Source: DASPXK01 sp035637315 (GTDB taxonomy: Bacteria; Chloroflexota; UBA6077; JACCZL01). Taken from it: DNA of 7,316 nucleotides. The notes under the pieces were generated by a model, which searched no databases, was not told the origin of the DNA, and was given only the letters and a program-made list of their open reading frames with translations. How positions within the stretch are numbered: the stretch's first letter is position 1; the number at the start of each line of letters is the position of its first letter. A program made the position numbers and the translations under genes. The stretch is from NCBI GenBank assembly GCA_035637315.1, contig DASPXK010000265.1, forward strand, positions 1 to 7,316, read 5' to 3'. Positions 1 to 5,563 of the stretch are shown here, in pieces.

Positions 1-262
1 CCCGGTTCCCTTCGACGCGCAGAGCATGCAAGCGCCGCACGTCGTCGTCACCGTGTTCGCGCGCGGGCTGCTCAACCACGTCGTGACCCGCCTGTACTTC
101 GAGGACGAGGCGACCAACGAGACTGACCCGATACTTCGCCGAGTCCCCAAGGAGCGACGGGACACGCTGCTTGCGAAACGTTGGCCCAGCGACAGGAAGG
201 TCGCCTACCAGTTTGACATTGTGCTCCAAGGCAAGCGCGAGACCGTATTCTTCGACCTCTGA
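1..262 (+). CDS. pcaG: Protocatechuate 3,4-dioxygenase alpha subunit, C-terminal part (cut by left edge)
   Basis: The frame is open from base 2 to a TGA at 260-262, giving the last 86 residues of a protein that begins outside the window; the ATG at 26 is internal. Visible family blocks are the QAPH segment, then FARGLL, VVTRLYF with a following acidic pair, a DP...VP stretch, and the closing YQFDIVLQG...VFFD strand. This order is that of intradiol ring-cleavage dioxygenases, specifically the PcaG chain. In the catalytic PcaH (beta) chain the equivalent strand carries two iron-ligand histidines (H-x-H); here it reads PHVVV with only one, which fits the non-iron alpha subunit. Known role: with PcaH it cleaves protocatechuate to 3-carboxy-cis,cis-muconate in the cytoplasm, in the beta-ketoadipate pathway. 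pcaH would be expected just upstream, beyond the edge. It converges on the molybdoenzyme gene, with 90 nt between the two stops. Confidence 0.9.
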   Translation, partial: PVPFDAQSMQAPHVVVTVFARGLLNHVVTRLYFEDEATNETDPILRRVPKERRDTLLAKRWPSDRKVAYQFDIVLQGKRETVFFDL

Positions 263-267
263 CGAGC

Positions 268-290
268 GCGCTGCGTCACTCAGGCTTCCA
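268..290 (+). repeat. Imperfect 23-nt direct repeat, copy 1
   Basis: This segment matches 2987-3009 at 21 of 23 positions in the same orientation; the differences are C279 versus G2998 and A282 versus G3001. It lies just after the pcaG stop. The two copies bracket the molybdoenzyme gene. Both are non-coding. Confidence 0.5.
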
Positions 291-352
291 CACTCGAGGG
301 TTCCGCTAGAAGGGCGCCACCGCGAGCTCGCGCAGCCAGCATATCGCCGCGG

Positions 353-2803
353 CTAGCGCGCTTCGGCCGGGAGCTTCTGCACACGGCAGAGCGTCGAGCG
401 GTGGGGCGTGCCCCCGCTCACCGGGTCGCGGCGGTCGTTGTGGACGAGCAGGTTCACGTTGGCGCCGTCGGCCGAGTACGGGTCGAGCGGAGGCAGGCCC
501 AGCGCCTCACAACCTTGCCACCAGCCGTGGCTGGTGCAGACCACTCCTGGCAGGATCGCCTCGGTGAGTCGCGCCTGGACACGCACGCTGCCGCCTGGCG
601 TCTCCAACGCCACCCACTCGCCGTCGGCAATGGCGCAGGATGCGGCTGTCTCGGGGTGCAGCTCGGCAGTCGGGTGGGGCGCCGACTTGCGCAGGCGGGG
701 GAGGCCGCGGTGCTGGCTGTGCAGGTATTGCGGGCGCTTGGCGTTGGTCAGCACGAGCGGGAACTGTTCGGCCAGCCCCGGCTGGCTGACTGGGCTGAGG
801 GCCGGCTCGACGTAGGTCGGGAGCGGCGGCTGGCCATATTGCGCGAACGGCACGGCGTACAGCTCCACCTTGCGGGTGGAGGTGGCGAAGCCCGTCGGGT
901 CGCCGCTGTGCTCGTCCGGCTCGGCGTAGCTCTGGTAGTGAAGCGGCCGCCGCGGCACGGTGGCGCCATGGGGCCGCTCAGCCAGCGCCTCCCAGGTTAG
1001 GCCGCTTGGGGCGAGCACGTAGTCGTAGGCGGCGACGACGTCCCCGTTCCAGAAATGCTTGCCAAGGCCAAGCCGGCAGGCGAGCGCGAAGATGATGTCA
1101 ACGTCGGAGCGTCGCTCGCCGCGCGGCGCCACGGCCGCCGGCCGCCGCTGGACGTGCGCCATCGCCTCGATCGGGTAGCGGAAACCCAGGTGCAGCGCCT
1201 CGAACTCCAGGAAGCTCGCCGCCGGCAGGAGCACGTCGGCGTAGCGGCTGGTCGGCGTATGCGTTAGCTCGACCTGGGCAAAGAACTCCAGCCGCCGCAA
1301 CGCCTCGCGGCCGCCCAGCGTGTCGCCGTTGGCCAGCAGCATGTTGCCGCCGAAGGCAACCAGCGCTCGGACTGGGTAAGGGTCCTCCTCGAGCACGGCC
1401 TGGTAGAGGTCGTAGGCGGCGGCGTTGCCGGGTCGCGCCGGCGGGCCGATCGGACGCTCGGCGCGGCCCAGTCGCTGGAGGGCCATCTCGTCGGGCAGCA
1501 CGCCCCTCTCGACGATCGGGTTGATGAGAGGTCCGGGCCCGAGCACGTTCCCGCCCTGGCGGTCCCAGTCGCCCAGGAGCGCGTAGAGCACGGCGATCGC
1601 CCGGCAGGCCTGGGTCGCGTTAGTGTGCTGGACCAGCCCGTTATGGAAGTAGTGTCCGACGGGCCGATTCTCGGCCAACAGGTGGGCCGCTGTGAAGATC
1701 TGCTCCGCTGCCACCCCCGTGATCGCGGCCGCGGCCGCCGGTGTGTACTGCGCGGCCTCGCCGGCGAGCCGCTCGAAGACGGGCTCGCAGTCCACGGTCC
1801 GGCCGTCGACCAGCCGCACGGGCCAGCTGCCGCGCAACACGAGCCCCGCTGTCCCACCCTCGTACACGCCCCGCCCCGCGTCGTAGACGACCAGTGCGCT
1901 CCTGGCGGCGCGCACAGCCACGTAGCGCGTCCCCGACGGCCCGCCGTCGGGAGCGGCGCGCCCTAGCGTCTGGGGCGCCACGTCGGCGGCAAGGAGTAGC
2001 TCGCCGCTGTCGCCGCGCACGAGCAGCGGGGCGTTGGTCCACTCGCGCACAAACGGCTCGTCGTAGCGCCCCTCCGCGATCAGGACGTGGATCAGGCTGA
2101 GCGCCAGCGCGCCGTCGGTGCCAGGCCGGGGCTGCAGGAATACGTCGGCGCGGGTGGCCTGGCCGACGCGGCGCGGATCGACCACCAGCAGCTTGGCGCC
2201 CCGCGCCTTAGCCGCCACCACGTCCTGGGCCAGGCTCAAGAAATTGCCGTTAGGGTTCGAGCCCCAGAGCACGATGCAGCTGCTGTGGGCGAGGTCGGGC
2301 ATCGGCAGCCGGTCAGCGCCGAAGGTGTAGGACGCCGCGGCGGTATCCCGTGGCCACTGGCAGAGGTGGGTAGTGCTGACCAGGTTGGGCGTGCCGAAGT
2401 GGGCGGCCAGCCGAATCAGCCAGGGCTCGGCCTCGTTGAGGCCGGTGCCGCCGGTGGTGCCCTTGCTGAAGACCACGGCCTGCGGCCCGTCGGTGGCGCG
2501 GACTTGCAGCAGCTTTTGGGCGATGAGGTCGAGCGCCTCGTCCCACGAGATGCGCTCCCAGCCCGGATCGGGATCAGTCTTCGGGCGCGTGCGACGGACT
2601 GGGTAGTTCACGCGGTCGGGGTGGTCGAGGAACTCGGGCGCGGCCCGCCCCTTAGCGCAGATCGCGCCGCCGTAAGGATGCGCGGGGTCTGGCTCGATCG
2701 CCAGCACGCGCTCGCTGGCGACCGTCGTGACGGTCGGGCAGTGCACCGCGCAAAACCCGCAGTAGCCCTGCACCTTCCGAGGTTCCGCGCCGCCCATCAC
2801 CAT
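353..2803 (-). CDS. Molybdopterin (bis-MGD) oxidoreductase, formate dehydrogenase / thiosulfate reductase-like
   Basis: This is an 816-residue protein of the DMSO reductase superfamily. The N-terminal [4Fe-4S] domain has C15-x2-C18-x3-C22-x26-C49. The catalytic region follows, with a WGSNP cofactor-binding loop near 180, VVDPRR near 207-212 and QPRPGTDGALAL near 224-235. The C-terminal MGD-binding domain spans about 681-806 and contains an HGWW motif. Cys148, in the segment THLCQW, sits where many family members carry the Mo/W ligand, so a cysteine ligand is likely (inference). There is no twin-arginine signal, so the enzyme should be cytoplasmic. Length is normal for the family. No Fe-S, diaphorase or membrane-anchor subunit gene adjoins it, so its electron partner is unknown. 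The ATG at 2803 has GAGAG 6 nt upstream; an ATG two codons later (2797) is an alternative. The substrate cannot be told from sequence: formate, thiosulfate/polysulfide or an aromatic hydroxylation role all remain open. Confidence 0.9.
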   Translation of the reverse strand: MVMGGAEPRKVQGYCGFCAVHCPTVTTVASERVLAIEPDPAHPYGGAICAKGRAAPEFLDHPDRVNYPVRRTRPKTDPDPGWERISWDEALDLIAQKLLQVRATDGPQAVVFSKGTTGGTGLNEAEPWLIRLAAHFGTPNLVSTTHLCQWPRDTAAASYTFGADRLPMPDLAHSSCIVLWGSNPNGNFLSLAQDVVAAKARGAKLLVVDPRRVGQATRADVFLQPRPGTDGALALSLIHVLIAEGRYDEPFVREWTNAPLLVRGDSGELLLAADVAPQTLGRAAPDGGPSGTRYVAVRAARSALVVYDAGRGVYEGGTAGLVLRGSWPVRLVDGRTVDCEPVFERLAGEAAQYTPAAAAAITGVAAEQIFTAAHLLAENRPVGHYFHNGLVQHTNATQACRAIAVLYALLGDWDRQGGNVLGPGPLINPIVERGVLPDEMALQRLGRAERPIGPPARPGNAAAYDLYQAVLEEDPYPVRALVAFGGNMLLANGDTLGGREALRRLEFFAQVELTHTPTSRYADVLLPAASFLEFEALHLGFRYPIEAMAHVQRRPAAVAPRGERRSDVDIIFALACRLGLGKHFWNGDVVAAYDYVLAPSGLTWEALAERPHGATVPRRPLHYQSYAEPDEHSGDPTGFATSTRKVELYAVPFAQYGQPPLPTYVEPALSPVSQPGLAEQFPLVLTNAKRPQYLHSQHRGLPRLRKSAPHPTAELHPETAASCAIADGEWVALETPGGSVRVQARLTEAILPGVVCTSHGWWQGCEALGLPPLDPYSADGANVNLLVHNDRRDPVSGGTPHRSTLCRVQKLPAEAR

Positions 2804-2883
2804 CGCCGGCTCTCACGCTTCACTCGTACGCCGCACAGGCGTGCGCCGCACCGGAGCGACAGCGCACCGGTCGGCTTGCCCTA

Positions 2884-2912
2884 AGCTTAGCCCGGGCAGC
2901 CTCCGGCGGCAA
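2884..2912 (-). promoter_or_regulatory. Possible sigma70-type promoter for the molybdoenzyme gene
   Basis: Read on the minus strand, TTGCCG (2912-2907) is separated by 17 nt from TAAGCT (2889-2884), about 80 nt before the ATG at 2803. The -35 matches consensus at 4 of 6 positions and the -10 at only 3 of 6, so this is weak and rests mainly on spacing and position. The -10 lies within the palindrome CTAAGCTTAG, which could instead be an operator half. Confidence 0.25.
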
Positions 2913-2986
2913 CGTGGGACGCGGAAACGCCCTCACTCCCGCTTCGCTGCGATCGGCACTCCTCGCCAATTCTGGGAGAGTGATAA

Positions 2987-3009
2987 GCGCTGCGTCAGTC
3001 GGGCTTCCA
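2987..3009 (+). repeat. Imperfect 23-nt direct repeat, copy 2
   Basis: Partner of 268-290 (21 of 23 identical). It lies 45 nt upstream of the -35 box of the riboswitch operon. Confidence 0.5.
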
Positions 3010-3053
3010 GATGAGCGCTGCCCCCGTTACAGCGACGCGGACGCGGCCTAACT

Positions 3054-3083
3054 TTGGCGATTCGGGGAGCGCTGTGCTATGCT
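3054..3083 (+). promoter_or_regulatory. Extended -10 promoter of the riboswitch-amine oxidase-TerC operon
   Basis: TTGGCG (3054-3059) and TATGCT (3078-3083) are 18 nt apart, and the -10 is preceded by TG plus one base (3075-3077), an extended -10. A start site around 3089-3091 would begin the transcript almost exactly at the 5' strand of the riboswitch P1 stem (3092). That agreement between independent elements is the main support. The promoter also argues against the ATG at 3079, which lies inside the -10 hexamer. Confidence 0.6.
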
Positions 3084-3091
3084 GGTCTCGC

Positions 3092-3181
3092 CCGAAGGGG
3101 AGTATCTTGTAACGGGCGTCGCCGTCAGCACGGCCGTTTGGCCCGGTGGCGCCGACCTGCTAGGTCGAGAGAGACCTTCGG
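3092..3181 (+). promoter_or_regulatory. yybP-ykoY family manganese riboswitch (aptamer)
   Basis: P1 is a perfect 7-bp stem, 3092-3098 (CCGAAGG) with 3175-3181 (CCTTCGG). The 5' strand runs into GGGGAGTAT (3097-3105), nearly the family hallmark GGGGAGUAG. A P3 helix pairs 3115-3121 with 3147-3153 (two G-U pairs). It is followed by CGTCA (3123-3127), a 4-nt linker, a 4-bp hairpin with GTTT loop (3132-3143) and CGG (3144-3146), which is the conserved L3 arrangement. GAC (3154-3156) starts a short P4 hairpin (GACCT/AGGTC, 3154-3166), and GAGACC (3171-3176) closes the junction, like the family's AAGACC. P2 is minimal (at most 3 bp, 3103-3111). Known family role: Mn2+ binds between L1 and L3, docks the two arms and stabilises P1. 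The match is against remembered consensus, not a covariance search. Confidence 0.9.
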
Positions 3182-3210
3182 CTGATGCCTATTTGGCTAG
3201 GCCGGAGGTC
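3173..3210 (+). promoter_or_regulatory. Expression platform: SD-sequestering hairpin exclusive with riboswitch P1
   Basis: Bases 3173-3183 pair with 3200-3210 over 11 positions (nine Watson-Crick, two G-U) around a 16-nt loop. The right arm contains the whole Shine-Dalgarno GGAGGT. The left arm reuses CCTTCGG (3175-3181), the 3' strand of P1, so the hairpin and P1 cannot form together. Mn2+ binding would hold P1 closed and free the SD: a translational ON switch, as known for E. coli alx and mntP. No T-run follows, so transcription termination is not suggested. Confidence 0.75.
3204..3209 (+). promoter_or_regulatory. Ribosome binding site fixing a TTG start at 3217
   Basis: GGAGGT lies 7 nt before an in-frame TTG (3217-3219), an optimal spacing. 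It is the only strong SD between the promoter and the first conserved residues of the amine oxidase, and it is the segment masked by the hairpin at 3173-3210. Confidence 0.75.
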
Positions 3211-3216
3211 GTTGTT

Positions 3217-4617
3217 TTGTCCCTCGAAGCGAGCGGCCCGCCGCTGGGGCGCAACGTGGCCGCCCCGCCCGCCTTAACGGACGTAGTTGTGATCGGCGGC
3301 GGCCTGGCTGGACTGGCGGCCGCGGTCACGCTGGTGCGGGCCGGCTTGGACGTGCGCCTCCTCGAGGCCCGCGAACGGATCGGTGGCCGCGTGCTGACCC
3401 TCCGAGCACCGTTCAGCGATGGGCTGCATGCAGAGGCCGGCGGCGAATTCGTCGACGCGGCTCACGTGGTCGTTCGTCGCTTCCTGCGCTCGTACGGCAT
3501 TCGCCTGCGCCAGATGCCCGCCAAGCGCGGGGTCTTTCACCTTCGCGGCGCCACTCGCCTCGGCAGGTCGTTGGTCGCGTACGGCAGACGTGTGAAGGAC
3601 GACGCCAATCGAATTGCTCGGCGCAGCTGGAGGCTCGCGCGCCACGTATCCGACCCGCAGCGGCCCTGGGAGACACCGGCCGCGGCCGAGCTCGATACGC
3701 AGTCCGTCGGCGATTGGCTGGACCGGCTACGTCCCCTGCCCATCGTGCGTGCCTACTACGGCGCGACGACGACGATCGACTACGGGGTGGAACCGGAGGC
3801 GCTGTCCTTGCTGCAGTACGCCCGCGACCAACGGCTCGAAGAGCATCAGTCCGATCAGGACGTGGAGTCGCTCCGAGCTTGCGGCGAGCTGGATCGCTTG
3901 CCTCGAGCGATGGGCGCTGAGCTCAGCCGGCGCATCCACCTGGAGACGCCTGCAACCGCGCTAAGCCAGGACTCGCGCTCGGTGAGGGTGGAGTACAGCC
4001 GAGCGGGCACCACTGGCGAGATCGAGGCCGAATCTGTCGTGGTGGCCTTGCCAGCCACCGCGCTCCGTGCTCTGGAGATCACTCCTCGATTGGACGCAAG
4101 GCGCCAGCAGGCGCTGGAGGGCCTGCGCTACTGCCAGGCTGTCAAGATGCTGCTCCAGTACCGGAGGCGCTTTTGGGAGCGGCAGGGTCTCAGCGGAGAG
4201 GTCGTGGCAGACCTGCCCTTCCAGTGCGCCTGGGATGCGACCGAGGGGCAAGCCGCAGACCGAGGCATCCTGACGCTCTGCTCCGCTGGCCCCGCGGCAG
4301 CCGAGCTTGCCGCGCTCTCCGATGAGCAGCGGTTGGCTCGGTGCCTGGACCAGCTCGAGCTGATCTACCCGGGCTCGGCTGCTGACCTCGAGGTCAGCGT
4401 GTGCGTTGTCTGGGACCTCAGTGCAGGTCGTCAGGGCGCCTACTCGTACTTTGGGCCGGGCGAGCTTACCAGCTACGGGCCACTGCTCGCTTGCCCAGAG
4501 GGCCGAATCTTCTTTGCTGGCGAGCACACCGATCCCTGGCAAGCGACGATGAACGGAGCCCTGGTAAGCGGGATCCGGGCGTCACGGGAGGTGCTGGCTT
4601 GCCTGAGCCCCAGATGA
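3217..4617 (+). CDS. Flavin (FAD) amine oxidase family protein
   Basis: Starting at TTG 3217 the protein has 466 residues. The FAD dinucleotide-binding motif G27-x-G29-x2-G32 ends at the ribose-binding acidic residue E50 (LLEAR), followed by the family GGR (56-58). AGGEFVD follows further on. K310, in AVKMLLQYRRRFW, aligns with the lysine near flavin N5 in MAO-B (K296) and LSD1 (K661). The C-terminal FAD block includes FAGEHT (433-438) and MNGALVSGIRAS. Family role: oxidation of amines to imines with H2O2 release, or related desaturations; the substrate is unknown. There is no signal peptide from the TTG start, so it should be cytoplasmic. The frame is open back to an ATG at 3079 (512 aa), but that codon lies in the -10 box and its 46 extra residues would be riboswitch. 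It is first in an operon with the TerC-like gene 133 nt downstream, and is probably translated when Mn2+ is high. Confidence 0.88.
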   Translation: MSLEASGPPLGRNVAAPPALTDVVVIGGGLAGLAAAVTLVRAGLDVRLLEARERIGGRVLTLRAPFSDGLHAEAGGEFVDAAHVVVRRFLRSYGIRLRQMPAKRGVFHLRGATRLGRSLVAYGRRVKDDANRIARRSWRLARHVSDPQRPWETPAAAELDTQSVGDWLDRLRPLPIVRAYYGATTTIDYGVEPEALSLLQYARDQRLEEHQSDQDVESLRACGELDRLPRAMGAELSRRIHLETPATALSQDSRSVRVEYSRAGTTGEIEAESVVVALPATALRALEITPRLDARRQQALEGLRYCQAVKMLLQYRRRFWERQGLSGEVVADLPFQCAWDATEGQAADRGILTLCSAGPAAAELAALSDEQRLARCLDQLELIYPGSAADLEVSVCVVWDLSAGRQGAYSYFGPGELTSYGPLLACPEGRIFFAGEHTDPWQATMNGALVSGIRASREVLACLSPR

Positions 4618-4750
4618 GAGCCAGGTGCTCCGGGCGTGAGCCGACAGGTCGTGTCCGAATGAAGGATGGGACTGCGGCTGTAGCGGGCGGGCGGCGTAGT
4701 CCAGAGAGAGAGCGGGGTCTCAGGTTTCGCCGCCTGGACGAGGGATCTGC
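4618..4750 (+). other. Structured intergenic segment between the amine oxidase and TerC genes
   Basis: No second riboswitch hallmark (no GGGGAGTA) is present. A long stem can form: 4688-4696 with 4728-4736 (9 bp, one G-U). Inside it, 4701-4707 can pair with 4718-4724 apart from one A-A mismatch. There is no T-run, so it is not an evident intrinsic terminator. It ends just before GAGGG (4740-4744), the TerC ribosome binding site, leaving that site exposed. Confidence 0.4.
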
Positions 4751-5563
4751 ATGAACAATGGGGAGCTCGCCGCCATGGAGCTCATCCCCGCCGTGCTCAG
4801 CATCGTTCTCATCGACATCGTGCTAAGCGGCGACAATGCGCTGATCATTGGGCTCGCCGCCCATCGTCTTCCGCCCGCCCAGCGTCGCCTCGCCATCGTG
4901 ATGGGTGGCGGCGCCGCCATTGTGCTGCGGGTCGTTCTCACCGCGGTAGCCGCGTTACTCCTTGCGCTTCCCGCCTTGAAGGCGATCGGAGGGCTACTGC
5001 TGCTCTGGATCGCGTTCAAACTGCTCAAGCAGGGACAAGCAAGCGTCGACGGGGTAAAGGCTGGCGGCGCGATGCGCGACGCGATTCTGACCATCCTGCT
5101 CGCCGACGTCATCATGAGCCTGGACAACGTGCTCGGCGTCGCGGCTGCCTCAGAGGGCAATCTCGGCCTGCTGGTCTTTGGCCTCGCGCTGAGCATGGCC
5201 ATCCTGCTGGCCGGCGGAAGCCTCGTCGCCCACCTGGTCCACAGACTCCCGTGGCTGACCTATCTCGGAACGGCCGCCATTGCGTGGATCGGAGCAGGCC
5301 TGATTCTCGAGGACGACTTTCTTGCCGGTGTGATCTCCGTGCCACCTGCAGCCAACCCGTTCATCTCCGCGCTGCTGACCGTCTGCGTGCTGGCGTTGGG
5401 CCACTACAAATACCGCCGCATTTCAGCGGCCCAGCCGGCGACCAAGAGCATGGTGGCGAGCGGCATGGAAGCGATGGAACAGGCTGACCTCAAAGGATCC
5501 GCGGGTTCCCCGGCACGCGCGGTCTTTGGGCGCCTGCGTCGCTGGCTGCACGGCTTCGCCTAA
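4751..5563 (+). CDS. TerC-family (YjbE-type) integral membrane protein, probable Mn2+ exporter
   Basis: This 270-residue protein is hydrophobic, with about seven membrane helices. It carries the two-fold internal repeat of the TerC fold: D22-x3-S26-G27-D28-N29 in the first half and D119-x3-S123-L124-D125-N126 in the second. These acidic and Asn residues form the putative metal site inside the membrane. A short basic, low-complexity tail (from about 225) follows the last helix. The YjbE/TerC family is the classic client of the yybP-ykoY Mn2+ riboswitch, and homologues such as Alx and MeeF/MeeY are linked to Mn2+ export or metalation of secreted proteins. Here the riboswitch is one gene upstream, which supports the Mn role. 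The ATG has GAGGG 6 nt before it; Met9 (4775), with GGGGAG upstream, is a possible alternative start. The stop overlaps the tail of the convergent MetE-like gene by 4 nt. Confidence 0.9.
   Translation: MNNGELAAMELIPAVLSIVLIDIVLSGDNALIIGLAAHRLPPAQRRLAIVMGGGAAIVLRVVLTAVAALLLALPALKAIGGLLLLWIAFKLLKQGQASVDGVKAGGAMRDAILTILLADVIMSLDNVLGVAAASEGNLGLLVFGLALSMAILLAGGSLVAHLVHRLPWLTYLGTAAIAWIGAGLILEDDFLAGVISVPPAANPFISALLTVCVLALGHYKYRRISAAQPATKSMVASGMEAMEQADLKGSAGSPARAVFGRLRRWLHGFA

Larger units (their letters stand above)
2804..3053. other. Divergent intergenic region
   Basis: These 250 nt lie between the molybdoenzyme gene (leftward) and the riboswitch-led operon (rightward). I see no convincing small gene. 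It holds a weak leftward promoter candidate around a perfect 10-bp palindrome (CTAAGCTTAG, 2881-2890), one copy of a 23-nt imperfect repeat (2987-3009) and two copies of the heptamer AGCGCTG (2986-2992 and 3014-3020). A third heptamer copy (3068-3074) falls in the spacer of the rightward promoter. Confidence 0.6.

Noticed and set aside
321..332. Perfect palindrome CGCGAGCTCGCG between the convergent pcaG and molybdoenzyme stops, as a terminator
   Set aside because: It has no loop of its own and no T-run on either side; short GC palindromes are common at this base composition.
401..1000. Long + strand ORF opposite the molybdoenzyme gene
   Set aside because: It is antisense to a clear family protein, shows no recognisable motif, and is of the kind GC-rich codon bias creates. 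The same applies to 2087-2884 (+) and 1264-1857 (-).
3079..3216. N-terminal extension of the amine oxidase
   Set aside because: It starts inside the -10 box, has no SD, and overlaps conserved RNA structure; treated as 5' leader.
4618..4750. Second yybP-ykoY riboswitch directly before TerC
   Set aside because: I looked for GGGGAGUA and the closing GACC elements and found none.
4659..4754. 31-residue small ORF overlapping the TerC start by ATGA
   Set aside because: The overlap suggests coupling, but its SD is poor (AGG about 11 nt away) and the peptide is a basic low-complexity stretch; it also falls in a segment with RNA structure.
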